From: Undaria pinnatifida
Lineage: Eukaryota; Sar; Phaeophyceae; Laminariales; Alariaceae
Direction: 5' to 3'
Length of the DNA stretch: 64,000 nt
NCBI GenBank assembly: GCA_012845835.1
Contig: JABAKD010000020.1
Span: forward strand, 3,110,936 to 3,174,935
Positions 23,001 through 34,859 of this stretch are shown here, piece by piece; positions within the stretch are counted from its first letter, which is position 1; every line of letters begins with the position of its first letter. The notes beneath the pieces are model-generated. The model had not been told where the DNA came from and made no database searches. It saw nothing but the letters and a program-made list of their open reading frames with translations. A program made the translations under genes and the position numbers.

Positions 23001-26000
23001 AAAGATTCCGGGTAACGTCGCTATAGGGAAAAGAATAACTAAAATATTTTTTCTGGCTCTTTTGTTGGTCATCGGGTCCAACAGGTCAATTCGTCTATTT
23101 TTCATCAAGCCTTGATCAACACTGCCCACCAAACACGATTGACCTTCGATCTCGAGTTAGAGACAACCCATGATTACTCCTCTTCGCTCCGGACAAGGCC
23201 ACATGGGTGTAGGTGACAGCACGCTGAAGAGTTCCTCTCGATCCATGCCCTAGGGCGTGCGAGGTTGCTTGTGTTGTCCTGTGGTCTTCCGTCACATCCT
23301 CTCAAAATTCTGTTTTTCGCCCGTTGGGAGACGATAAGAAGTTTTTGTCGCGGTTTTCGACACATCAGCCGCAAAATGTGTTTTTAACAGAAGCCTGATC
23401 GGCGCCCGCCACAAATCACCGGCCGTGGAGTGAGCACTGTACACCAAGGGGGGGTCGGAGCCCCTAACGAGCTCGCCACGTTCAGAGTTCACGACGCTGT
23501 CGTTGATTTCATCGAACGAAGTGTGTGGAGAACACGAGATTGCCCCGCGTCTAATCCAATATCTGCTCGAGAATTTCTCAGGCAGATGTTGGCCAAGATC
23601 GCCGCGATGAATTGTTTTTTTCCGGAATTCTGGAAAGTTTCAAAAACAAACTCTTCCAAATTGGCTCCATAGGCGACCGTTCAGGCACAGTTTGGCTGGG
23701 ATCTTCGGGAATTTCAAACTTTTGGCCTTCCATTGTCATCGGTCTAAGTAGTCAAGCAAAATGCATTCCAACGGATGGCCAAAAACGAACGTACGACTCT
23801 CTCTGATGAAAACATGACTGACGGTTTATGATCAGATATCGTGTGCCGTGTGAGAACTAAGTTGTAATAAAAAATGAAAAAAAAATGTTAGCCCCGCCGG
23901 AAGTAAAGCATAACCCGGACTTTATGTGTAACCTACCCGCGAACATTGTAACCGGTGAACAGCAGCAGTAGCCACGAAACTTCAATGCACAGCAACACGC
24001 AGCTAGCTAGCTGCTGAACAAAGTAGTATCAGGCGGTTTGTCAAAGGAACAAAACTTCAGCATATATATGCAACACGTAGCTAGCTAGCTGCTGAACAAA
24101 GTAGTATCAGGCGGTTTGTCAACTGAACAAAACTTCAGCATATATACGTACCCTCAGTAGTGCACACGCAAGAGGGCGCTAAAAGAACGGGACACATCAG
24201 GACGACGTAAAAGGTTGCACTAAAAAAATGTACTCGTGCATACTCTGTTGACCGGGAGAATGCACACCACGCAGATGAGCTTCGTTTGCTTCTTCGCTGA
24301 GTAACGCTCAGGGCGAAACGTGTTTGCTGTGACGGGACAGGAGTTGGCGTCTTCCTGCAAGTTCTGGTTGCTGCATGAATCAACATACCAAACGACTCCA
24401 CAAATAACTCTCCCGACGAGTGGTAGACCTCGGCAACCGTCATCACCACACTAATTTTGTTCGTAAGCTCGCCGACAACTTGACACGTCGTCGTATCGGC
24501 GGTCTCTGTCGACTTGGTATTCTCGGCCGAGGACCCCTTCAGAGGGTCAATCGGTCGTGACGGCTAGCAGGTGGAGGATGGTGATACGAGAAGGTGCTGG
24601 TGGGGGTGTGCGTGAGTAGGGATACAGGTCCCACAAAGAGGCGGGATAATTGCCGGCAGCTATGATACTGCTGTTCTATTTGTTTATAAAAACTCTAGGA
24701 GTACGTATACGACGATGCGATGACCCACAGCGCAGCTGCGCAGAAAGGTAAGACCACAGAGCTGCTGCTGTAGATACTGTACGAAGTACATACCGTGCAT
24801 AGCAACGTTGACGGTACATGGGCAGCTCCATCACAGCTGCTATACCGCTGCTGTACATATCACACGTTCTGTGCTGTAGACTACATACCCCTATACGTAG
24901 CTCTCTGTGAGCTGCTGCTGTAGATACCGCTGTACGTAGGACATACCGTACGTAGCAACGTCGACAGCACATGCGTAGCTCTGTCACAGCTGTTACTGCC
25001 GTATATATCACACATGCTGCTGTAGAACACGTAGCTCTCTGATCTTTGATCTCTCTCCCCTCTCAGCAGAAATTTTCATAGATGGCAGTTTTCGACGAAG
25101 CCTGGGTGGCATGTGTTCTTCGAGGCGTTTCAATGTTCTCAGCTCCGAGCACGCAGCTTCCCGTGCAGGCGTCCACCGTGGCGACGCCGACCGGGTAGAC
25201 GACCCCCCCCGTGGGTCGGAGGTCAGAGAACACGAACCGGAAATAAAACTCGTGAATAAATGGGCCCTGTCGGTAGCAAATGCGCCAAAACGCTTACGGG
25301 GCAGGATTTTTCGGAAATCTCGTCGTAGATCTCGACATCAAAGCCTCACGCAGGCGCTATGGCGCTGAGCGGGCGGATCCGCGACGCCGGCCATTGCAGG
25401 CGAGGCGGGGGCACGCCTCAGCAAAGAAACCGCGCCGAAAGGTGGTCAGAGGCGGGAGAGGTCCGCAAAAGAAACAAATTGTCAGATCAGCCTAAGGACT
25501 ATGACAGGTAAATTTATATCGTTCTCGCAGCGGGCGAGAGGAACCGTCGCCCATACACACAACGGCGTTCTTTGTAGGGGGTATCATTCTCCAGCGACAT
25601 CCAAAGCGACAGCAATACTGGTGCGTTCCTGAAGAAGACCATCTATCACCCGCAACCACTGGGGGCAAGCCATCTATTGCCTGCGTACACCAATCCGGTC
25701 GCGACAAAACTAACCGTCCCTCTCCCACCAGGAAAGAGGCGCAAGACAAAGACTACAGGACAGCGCAAGCATTCTACAGCCTCCGCTCACCTGCGCGGCA
25801 TCCGTGCCCGCCCCCCACTCGAACTTAGCCAAAGCCGCCGATCCCGCGTCCGGGAAAAACAGCGCTAGCGTGGCCTCTGCGTAGCGTGGACAATGGGGGC
25901 ATCGTCGTCTCGAAGTTTAGGCGAATCAGCGAGGAGCGGCAGCGGTGGCAGCAGCCGCCGTGGCAGTGGGTGAAGGCGGGGGCAGCGGCGCTTGTGGAAG

Positions 26001-28220
26001 AGAGAAAGATCCTCCTAGGATTGAAAGGGGAAGCGGAGTAGAGTCGTCGGTGAGCATGCGCATGGAGACTGAAGCGAACGCAACTAAAACTCGCGACACA
26101 AAGATAGACTGCTGCTGCGTTTGGACAACTCGGGGGGGAAATTCTCGCCGAAAGCGAGCAAGTGGCCATCGTGACGGAATCTTTCTGATCTCGGTAGTCA
26201 TAGATGTGCGCGCAGTTGCCCTTGCGTTGCCACCGCCGCATTTATCCGCGCAAAACAACACCATATTGACGTCGTCGTCGCATCGCATTAATTTGGATTC
26301 ACATCACTACAACCGCCGCTTTCGAGCTCATACCTGGTACTTTCATATTCCTGAAACATCATTTTTAGTGGGCGATGACAAAAGGCCTGAGCGGCGGCAG
26401 ATAGACAGACAGACAGGCGAAACATCAAGATCGATCGAGATAATTTGATTAAACCTAGACACGCGCGCCGGAAGAAGGGAGCCTCGGAGCTTGGCAAGGT
26501 TTTGATGCAAGCAGGTCGGCGCTCCAAGCTGGCGCAAGCTGTATGCATGTAGATTACTAGGCACACATGATAAACGTCGCACAACGGAATGATTGCACAT
26601 CAAAGTCTCACAATATTAGTCTCCCCGAAGCTAAGCATAGGCCGTCGCAGAATTCGAACCAGTTGTGTTGTAGGCACGCCTACAACGGCACCATTCCCTA
26701 GCACTCGTTCACATTACTGCACGACTATTCCTTGGCACGAAAAAATAATAAGTACCAGAGTGACCGATTGCCCGTTCATCCGCCAAAGTCGGGACAACCC
26801 ACTAACAGCAACCATCGACAGGCCTCTCGACCGCCGCGCTGCCACAAGGCGTCTCTTTCGCCGACACATCTCCCCGCCCGGAACACGAACGCCTGCACGG
26901 CAACGAAATTCCGCCGCAGCTTTCTGCTAAACGGCGTCTATTTCGCCGCCGTATCTCCCTGCCCGAAACCCCGTCCCGCGATCTGCAACAAGATCCTGCT
27001 ACAGCTTGCCAAACAGCGTCTATCTCGCCGCCGTATCTCTCTATCCGAAAAAAAACTGTCGCGCAACAACGACCTTCCGCCGCGGCTTCCCCTCACCTTT
27101 GCCCCCCCCCTCCCCCTCCTCCTCCCTGCCGCAGATGAGAGCCTCCGCCAGAACCTTCGTGAGTTGCTTGGCCATCTCCAGGCTGGCCTTAAGCGTGGTG
27201 TACGTCTCGTCCCCCGCAGACGTGTCGAAGTCGATCCGCAAAAGTTTTTGCCCCTGTGAGAAGGGGCGTTTTTTCAGACAGGGTGTTGAGCCACACGCGA
27301 GTGTGGCTTGACTCGAATGACGCAACATTACTGGTATAAGACTACTATGCATCCGAGTACCGCTATACCAGATAAGCTGCAACCGTCTGGACGGTATGCG
27401 TCGCCCACACCCCACACAGAATAAAGTTGCACGAGCACCTGGTACTACTGTGCCCGTGATGCAGAGTTCCCGATCGCAAGGTTTGCGGCCGATTTTCGCC
27501 GCCATGAACCCAACTGCAACGCGTCACAAGTCAAAAGGTGCAAGGCTGTAGCCATACCTCGAAGTATCACATCGCACTGGTTGTTTACTTTCACTTGACC
27601 AAGTAGCTTTGACGGGTTCGTCGCAAAAGAAAATCACGGCAATAAACGCCATGCATCCAGTCAAATCCCATCTGCTTGTCCAGCAGCATACTACAGCAAT
27701 AGTAGTGACAGCAGCGGCTCCCCTGAAATCCTCTTCCATGTCTCCTATTCAAATATTAAAAGATCGGGAGCAGACGAGGCAATGCGAATTTCCTGCCCAT
27801 GGTCCATGACACATGAACATATACATGACAGATAAAAGCCTAGACTAACTCAATGCCCCGCACCTCTTCCATGCACTGAAGAGTAGCCTTGCCCATGCGG
27901 GCGATTGAATCCTCGAAAGAATCAGGCAGTTCCGTCACGTACGGGTCCACCTTCCTCTCCGCTGTACCCGTCGCGGTGGTCGGTACATCTGTCGGCGATG
28001 ATGACATTTCAGCTGCCCTAGCGCGTGATCTACGAGAGGCAGCCTTGATTCGTTGCGTGCCTCGGGTAGCTTGTGTTGAGGTTGCTGGGTTGGCACACCC
28101 TCGCGCTGTAGGCCCAAGGCTTGGTGTTCCCACAAAAGCAAAAACTTCAGGAGATCGAAAGCATGTTAGTGCCAAGCACACGCCGAGCGCGGCCATGGAC
28201 AGACGTAGAGGTCCAGTCAT
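20066..28220 (-). CDS. Plastid-targeted DUF1995 (LPA3-like) protein, seven exons
   Basis: Exons on the minus strand: 28220-27864, 27253-27097, 25344-25298, 21692-21609, 21507-21385, 21069-20909, 20270-20066. They join in phase to about 377 residues. The ATG at 28220 opens MTGPLRLSMAALGVCLALTC, a signal peptide, then EVFA|FVGTP, an ASAFAP-type junction for secondary plastids. The family start is LPDSFEDSIARMGKATLQC; the family end is LVNPALINMGTTGYGLAG, then YYLRTLPWGAVTK and KRYTVWQDD, with a SGYRLL...ERPLGEAL tail. In plants a DUF1995 protein, LPA3, helps assemble photosystem II; this role here is inference. Exons 1, 2, 5, 6 and 7 are well supported. Exons 3 and 4 were chosen on splice sites and phase and are less sure. 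The largest intron (25297-21693) contains a partial copy of a composite repeat. Confidence 0.72.
22916..23790 (-). repeat. Partial copy of composite repeat, inside a DUF1995 intron
   Basis: Inverted relative to 38040-38860, sharing long stretches such as GGATCTTCGGGAATTTC and TGGCCAAGATCGCCGCGAT. Short ORFs in it are broken differently in the two copies, so no protein is called. Confidence 0.65.
24000..24152. repeat. Tandem duplication, two ~76-bp units
   Basis: Two near-identical units start with GCTAGCTAGCTGCTGAACAA and run through AAACTTCAGCATATATA. They lie inside the large DUF1995 intron. Confidence 0.8.
24752..25045. repeat. Tandem duplication, two ~150-bp units rich in GCTGCTGCTGTAG
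   Basis: Units starting near 24754 and 24905 share AGCTGCTGCTGTAGATAC, then GCAACGTYGACRGYACATG. They lie inside the DUF1995 intron. A related fragment is at 52143-52200. Confidence 0.7.
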
Positions 28221-29080
28221 AGGGGTCGGGTCGGGTGCAGAAAGCAGGTGGTCTTTTATCGTATGGCGACTGGCGACAACTTTTGATGACAAAGGTGTTC
28301 AACCAGGTAAAGAGGCGGTTGTAAATCGGACATTCGGTACGATCACGATCTCTCAACTTTCAGTTTTTGGGTTCTCGATGCTGTGCCAGTTCGGTGCCCG
28401 CAAGTACTCCATACATACGAAGAGATACTTCAGGCCAGGAGACGACACACGTGTTGTAAGGCTTCGCGAGAAGAACGTCGATATTCTTGGAGTAACAGGG
28501 CGAGACACAGACTAAGTTGGTGAGTGGCAGAGGCCTACCTACCTGTATGACATTTCATGTTTGGTGATGTTGACAACAGAACCTCAAGAGCAAGTTGTTG
28601 GTGTCTACCTGATACTGGGCAGAAGCAAGCCAGACACAGCAGTAAGCACCTCCTAGCCCTGACTGGACTCGGAGAAACGAACCCACACGCATTGCTGGTT
28701 ACGGTGTCTGCCCTGCTCCTACGTCACCACGCACACAGCCCGAAGTAGCAAGTGCCGGTTGATTCCCATCACTTTTGCTTACTGAACGAATGAAAAGAAA
28801 TACCTGGTACCTGGTACTTGATTGCACACAATGCGGCTTGCACAGACGGCAGTACCCGCAAACTCGTACGAAGTGCAAGGCAGAATGCAGCTAAATAAGC
28901 GCGTGTGTTCACGGAGTACAAGATATCCCCTCGGCGTGGCGTGTAGGTGGTACTTAAGCTTTACACTCCTACGACGAAAAAGGTTAAGAATGAATGCATT
29001 TTATACCGGTATGATATACAGGAGTGCGTGTTTTGTAAACCTGTTTAAAATAAAATAGGTCAGCACGAGACCGGCCGATT
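28221..29080. other. 5' flank of the DUF1995 gene; no gene seen
   Basis: No supported coding stretch. It contains overlapping TACCTGGTA words at 28801-28816. Confidence 0.4.
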
Positions 29081-29084
29081 GTGA

Positions 29085-29735
29085 GGGCTAGCACGGAAAA
29101 TCGTTGCGAGTACGTATTCGATTTTGTTTTTTGAATTTCATGAAAAATGCACGAAAAATTCAACTCTGCTTGTTATCAAGGAACTGCGTACGAGTAGTGC
29201 GTTCTAGAACTAAAAAAAACGCAAAAAAGTTAATTAACACCCGTGGTCACGACCGAGGCGAGCGATGGCTCGCGTCCTCTCCGGAGCGCCGCGGTTAGCG
29301 GCAGATTGTTTTTGCCGGCAGCGGCTAGGAGGCTATTGCTCTAGGCGTCTCTTGGATGGGCTGGCGCCGCCCCGCCGCCCCGCCGCCCCACACGGGCAGC
29401 AGCGACGGAGATAAGCGGTCGACTCTTGAGCGAAGTCGTGATGTAGTTGGTCGTGTAACTTTCGAGGTGCAGGGCGACGAAAAACTGGGTTTGCGGCGGT
29501 CTCGACCGTTTTCGAGGCGCCGCAGGCGATCTACGCTGTGCTAAGGGCCTTCGGAGGCCGCGCTGCGGCTGCTCCTGTGGTCCTACCTCTCGCAATGGTG
29601 GCTTCTCTCAATCAGCCGACTACATGGCACCAATTCGCGTGGCCAGCTTGGATTACATGGAACATGCCATGACTAGGTGCACGAACTCCCTGAATTGAAA
29701 TCGATTTTCGACTAAATTCGACCCAAAATATTTGT
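29085..29735 (+). repeat. Partial copy of composite repeat (second segment)
   Basis: Inverted relative to 37385-38030, sharing AGAAGCCACCATTGCGAGAG (reverse sense) and the GCCGGCAGCGGC block. Together with 22916-23790 it covers most of the composite at 37.4-38.9 kb. Confidence 0.65.
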
Positions 29736-29773
29736 TAAAGCTCAAGAATTCTCGCATTATTTTCTCCTACTGC

Positions 29774-29965
29774 AGACAAGGCACGTTCGCCGACGTGCTA
29801 AAAAGGCCTGCGAAAATTGTGGCGACACGCCGACATCGCCTGGACCCGTCGTGAGGTCCCCGCAATTTTTTACTCTCTACAAAACCCCAGGAAGGTTTCA
29901 AGAGACAGGCTAACCCGCCGCTTTGTTATAGCTCTGGGGGAGGGGGGGAGGGGGGAGAGGGGAGG
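29774..29965 (+). repeat. Direct repeat flanking the recombinase element region, copy 1
   Basis: Shares GTGCTAAAAAGGCCTGC and GAGACAGGCTAACCCG with 30815-30965 in the same orientation, about 1 kb apart. It is followed by a G-rich tract of (GGGGGA)-type words at 29935-30040. Confidence 0.55.
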
Positions 29966-30241
29966 GGGGAGGGGGGGAGGGGGGAGGGGGGGAGGGGGGA
30001 GGGGGAAAGGGAGGAAGGGGGGAGGGGCGGAAGGGGGAGCGTCATGCCCAAGAGACTGAAGTCTGGGTTTGGCCATCATCGTATTGAAAGTTTTGGGCTT
30101 TCTAATGGCCATCACAAGATAGCATAAGACCGCCCTGACTTCTTCGCCATGTTGCGTTCTCTCCCAGGTGCCATTGATGATGGACGTGATACCCTCTGTT
30201 AGCCCAATGCCATCCTTAGCCAGTTCCTAGGGTCTGCTAGT

Positions 30242-30440
30242 ATGACATTTTTCTTTCTTTTCTTTTTCTATTTCTTTTTTTCTTTTTTTCTCTTCTTCTT
30301 TCCTTGCTTTCCTGTCTTGTCTTTTCTGGCTTTTCTTGTCTTTTTCTTCTCTTTGCTTGCCTTTCTCGTCTTGTTTCGTTTTTTCTTCTCTTTTCTTTCC
30401 TTTCCTTTATCTTCTTTTCTTTTCTTTGTTTCTTTTTCTC
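30242..30440. repeat. 200-bp polypyrimidine (TTTTC/TCTTT) tract
   Basis: Almost uninterrupted T/C strand. An inverted, purine-rich counterpart is at 56925-57030, at the same edge of the same repeat family. Confidence 0.8.
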
Positions 30441-30790
30441 CAATTGACTTGTGCCTGTCGTGCGTATGCGTAGTGATAGATACTACGTGTAATATATACG
30501 TGGTAGTCTTCCTTGGGTGGCAATCGGAACATTTGGTTTCTCCAGGCGTGAGTAGTGAGACGTATGCACCGGCCTGGACCTGTCACATCGTAGACTGACT
30601 CCCGATTTCACTTTTATATATTTCTGGTGGAGGCATGAATTGCGTCAGCTGTGATATATGCGTGTACCACCTTGGGTTGTGTGTGTGTTTTCCCTGGGGT
30701 ATTCCTCAGCTCCAGAGTGACTGGAGCCTGTCCTGTGACCACGGACTTGATTATGCGAGTTAATGTGAGAACAACAACAACAAGCGCAAG
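30440..30790 (+). repeat. Dispersed repeat family C with (AAC)n end, copy 1
   Basis: Ends in GTTAATGTGAGAACAACAAC. Homologous inverted copies are at 56560-56925 and, truncated, 60919-61060. Shared words include GACCACGGACTTGATTATG and TGAATTGCGTCAGCTG. The simple-repeat end suggests a retroposed (LINE/SINE-type) family. Confidence 0.6.
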
Positions 30791-30814
30791 AACTCTTGGA
30801 ATACGTTGTGTGTC

Positions 30815-30990
30815 TACAGCAGGCACGGCACGCTCACCATCGTGCTAAAAAGGCCTGCCACGGCCGTGGGAAACCCCGCCAACAACCCCACGTTAATAAA
30901 TACCACTACAATAGGAAACCCCCCGAAGATTAATGAGACAGGCTAACCCGAAACTTATGCCCCGCTCCTTCCCCGGCGGGGCATCTCCCA
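30815..30990 (+). repeat. Direct repeat flanking the recombinase element, copy 2
   Basis: Partner of 29774-29965. Its last part, ACTTATGCCCCGCTCCTTCC, resembles 36610-36645 beyond the other side of the recombinase retroelement, so it may be an end of that element. Confidence 0.45.
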
Positions 30991-31055
30991 CCATAAGGCC
31001 AGCCTGTCCGTACGTATCTCCGGTCCCATCTACGCACGCGACCCGAGAGTCGCGT

Positions 31056-34000
31056 CTACCCCGTTTTTGCTAGCGCGGCCGAGACCGAGCTTGCCCCTTC
31101 CCCGGCCTCCCGCACATACGTCATGAACGCGCGCGATTTCCACCTGCCCGCGCGTTGGATTTGGAGCTCTGGCACGCCTTGCGCCGCCAGCTGCGTTGCC
31201 CCTCCGATTCTCCGCGAGTGCAATGCGTACTGCGCCGGGTCTCGGCCGCTGCTCCCACTCAGGAGGCGCAACGCTGCTACCTCTTCCGTCCGGGTGAACG
31301 GTCTCCAGCCGAGCGGGGACAACCTGACCGTTAGGGGTGATCCCCCCGGGAGCGAGGGGTGCACAGCAAGGAGCTCCAGCAAAGCTTCGAACGCGCCCAT
31401 CGCACCTGCCCCAGCCTCCCCGGCGCTCGCCAAACGCGTCCGCGTGATCGTGCACCCCGCCCTCTTCTGGTCCGTCTTCGACGCCACGAACCGCACCTGC
31501 ACCGCGTCCGCGGAAGCTCTGTCCTCGAAGGGAACCGGAGCTCCCCTCTGAAAAACGGAAGGCAGCTGCGCGTCAAGCAGAATTCGGGGTGAACCTTTCC
31601 GTCCGCGTACGCCCACAACTCAGACGCGCGGCACAGCAGAGAATACGACAATGCCAGGCCCAACCACATTACGTGTCCCCCGTCTACCATACTGGAAACT
31701 ACTTGCTTCCCTTGCGACAAAAGGGCCCAGGTCAACGGCAGCCTAACCTGTGCTTTCTTCTGTGACATTCCGTGCGCTCGATCGATCCCTTTTCCCACAG
31801 CGACTATCATGCAATGTGAGGTTGGAAGCTCCCAGCCTGCGTACATCTTGTGGAAAAAGTGGATTGGGGCAAGGTAACCCCTTACGGTCGACTGCTGATT
31901 GTTGTGTACATAACAACGACACGCCATGAACTCCATCAGCTCGTACAGCACTTGGTTTGGATTATCGGGGTTGTACTGCAACCACGGTTCCTTGCCCTGT
32001 GCTTCCCTCTCCGCCACCCACGTGTTCCACTTTGCCAAATAGAGCTTTTGGGCACTCTTCCCCACTGAGGCGAGCGCGAGCGTCTCCACCAGACGCGCCG
32101 CCGCGCCCGTGTCGCGCGGCGTGTTGGACCCTGTTCCTGTGTGGGCCGATACCGCGCGAGTGGGATGCGGAAAAGGTAACACGATGGGGGGGGGCAGTGT
32201 GTCCCGGGTAAAGCCCGAGCAAGCTTTAGTGGTCAAGCATGGTCTCCCTCATTGGCCATGATACGCCACAGGCTGTCGTCGTGTCGGGTCTGCAGGTTCT
32301 TGGTTCGGAGCGCGATGTCGAATATCTCATTTCCGCGGGGACCGATAGGCTGTTCCGCCCAGGCATGGCTGTTAGTCAGGTCCCGGATCCTTTCTGCTAC
32401 TTCGGTGCGGGGCCACCGCGATATACCGTCTGCCAAAGTGTTCTAGACCCCCGATATGTGCTTTGCGTCGTGGCTCCAACCCTTCTTGATTTCAAGGCGA
32501 CCGAGCATTCTCATGAGTAGGCACGCTCGCTTGTCCCTAGCCCCGCCGCAGCGATTGACCCACGTGACGGCAGCCACGTTGTCGCCGCGCATCGCGATGG
32601 GATCTCCTACCGCCTCTGGGGTGTCACCTCTCAACTCCAGCATTACCCAGGCGGTCACTACCATCCCTAAAAGCTCTAGCAAGTTGATTGTGATGGTGCA
32701 CGTCCCGCGTCGCTCGGCCTTCTCTTTTAGATCCTGCGTCAGCTCGGGCGGTAGGTCGTATCTCCAGTATATCCGGTGTTCGATACAGTACCCGCCCACC
32801 GCTTCGAAACTGGCGTCGGACAGATAGTGTCGTTTAGCCGGCCGTCTTACCGCTGTGTAACAGGGGGCGAAAACTGCTTCTCCTGATTGGAGAAGTTTCT
32901 GGCTGATGGCCCACTTCCAGAAACTGAGGTCAGCGTGGAACTCACTTCCAAGGGGCACTACGTTCTGGTTTCTGGGGTGCCGCTCGTCGTGAAGGCCTGT
33001 GAGTCTCAACAGCCTCCACCCGAAATATCTACCGGCGCGCACTACGTATGTCAGATTCCACAGCTTCCCTGCCAGACTGAGAGCGTCCCTTGCTCTGGCG
33101 CTACACCTTCTCGAGGGCCACTGGTCGTGGAGGAGGTTAGCGATGGCTTCGATCTTTTCGCGTGTCAACGAGATTCTCGCTGTGTGCGAATTGATGGTGA
33201 AACCTAGGGCGTCGGTTGTGGTGTTCCAGTCAGTGCTCTTTTTCGGCGCTAAGATGGGCGTGACGCCGGTCTCGCCCGGCCCGAAAAATCGTACGTGGTC
33301 CGAGGCTAGCGACGCCGACGCGGTTAACTCCGTCGCGTCGTCGTCTGAATGTTGAACCCTCATCAATAGATGGTCGTCCATGTACACCGTGGCGGAGAAG
33401 AGATCGGACACCCCCCCCCCCCCGGTGCGCCGTGACGCGTGCATCGTCCGGGACGGGCGTGGGTTTTCCGTCCTCCCAGCGGTCCACAATCTTCACGTGT
33501 GCCATCATGTCTACTCCCTCATTCAGTAACTGGGCCGTGTGGAAGGTGGTGTTACAGTGGGCGTGCTCGGCCGCCGCCGACATCACGCCCCAGAAACCCG
33601 GGGACCCAGACCACCCAAACGTGAGGCGAAAATCGATTACTATCAGCTCCCCTACTGTGTAACAGAAATTGTGGGCTTTGTCTGGGTCTACCCTAACGTT
33701 TCGGAACGCGTCTGAGACGTCGGCTTTGCTCATCAGAATGCGCATGTTCGGGTATTTCTTTCTTAGACTGACTAGTTCCGTGAGGAATTTGGGGAGGGCT
33801 TCGGCGCATAGACATTTTGGTACGGTGTCTGGATCTGTGTCTGCATTGAGTCCTCCTTTCGCTCCTTTGCTCTGCGCCTCGAACGAAAAATCATTAATGA
33901 TCCGGACCTTGTGGGTGACGACCGCCCCGAGAGGCGACACCCGAAGCCCCGGGATTTCATGCGCGGCCTCCTTCCGTATCACTATGCACTTCTGGCGCCG

Positions 34001-34633
34001 TACATCTTCTCTGAGTTTTTCCCAAATTGCTGGTAAATGCTCGGCGGTGCTTCGGTGGTTGCCGTGCCTCAGTGCGCGTCTCAAATCGGCTCCGGCGGGG
34101 GCTAACGTCACTGGCACACCCCTCGTGACTATCGTGATCAGGTCGTTAATGGCCCCGAAGCCTTTGAGGTCGCCGAGATACCGTCGTATGTTCGTTGCGT
34201 CTATTGGGGGGGCTACCAAAGCTCCTCCCAGGGCTCTGGCTACATCGCCTACGGCGCCGCGGTACTGTCTCGTCAGGGTGGTGCAAATATCTGCCAATTT
34301 GTATAATACTACTTGTCGACCTCGGGGGTCCGAGTCGACCGTCTCGAGATTTTTTGTTTCTGCGTGCCACTCTTTTGCCAGGGATGCGGCCCGTGACCGA
34401 CTGAGCGACTCCCCACTAGAAAGCCTCGAGCGTGCTGACCCGCTACCCGTCCGCAAATCGACCGGGCCGAACATGTACTGGGCTACCCGTGGACAGCGTG
34501 GTTCCGTCTGGCCCTGTTCCGCTGGCGCCCGACTCGGTCCTGCAGAGTGTATGTGATCAAGCGCGTACTGTTGAAGTGATGAACCCCCCGGTGTTTTTTC
34601 GAGGGGTTGCGGAATCTGATGTTGTTCTGACAA
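31056..34633 (-). pseudogene. Decayed tyrosine-recombinase retroelement (DIRS/Ngaro type): RT, RNase H, recombinase
   Basis: Minus strand order: RT 34633-33230 (VRIINDFSF, MSKADVSDAFRNVRV, then TFGWSGSPGFWGVMSAAA), continuing in another frame from 33489 with catalytic YMDD at 33384-33373 and an RNase H part ending TLADGISRWP. It is followed by a tyrosine recombinase (32236-31056) with RASELW, HSRR at 31220-31209, AGRWKS and the nucleophile in TYVRE at 31118-31116. Breaks: a 13-C run at 33411-33423 shifts the RT frame; a TAG at 32445-32443 interrupts RNase H in frame; the recombinase shifts frame near 31570. No methyltransferase domain lies between RNase H and recombinase, which favours a Ngaro-like over a DIRS/PAT-like assignment. 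No separate gag was found. Such elements integrate by recombinase, not by a DDE integrase. Confidence 0.8.
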
Positions 34634-34859
34634 GCGAGTCGACGGCTACCTAACTGCCCGTGGTGCGCGGCAGGGGTGCCCGGCTCCGCTGGCTTTGGCT
34701 CTCTTTCGCGCGCGTGTGGAGTGAGGTCTAGTTATGTGACTGACTGATTCTGAATGAAGCGTGCTGCGCTGCGTGCACTGAAAGGGTGGACTGGCCTCAC
34801 TGAAAATGCGTCGGAAACTGAGTGAGCCTCCTGCTTGGCTGGTACTGACGGCACCAGCG

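Noticed and set aside
25140-25260. Minus-strand coding-like stretch FYFRFVFSDLRPTGG
   Set aside because: Joining it to the DUF1995 exon at 25298 would need a 31-49-base intron, and it does not fit the family; it may be chance or a decayed duplicate.
27889-28515. 208-codon plus-strand ORF
   Set aside because: It is the antisense of DUF1995 exon 1, which has a signal peptide, family motif and splice donor; no features support the plus strand.
30242-30598. Phe/Ser-rich and Lys/Arg-rich ORFs
   Set aside because: They are produced by the polypyrimidine tract and its complement, as are those at 56850-57150.
33669-34556. 295-codon plus-strand ORF
   Set aside because: It lies antisense to the recombinase-element reverse transcriptase, has no recognisable domain, and is open only because of the codon composition of the opposite strand.
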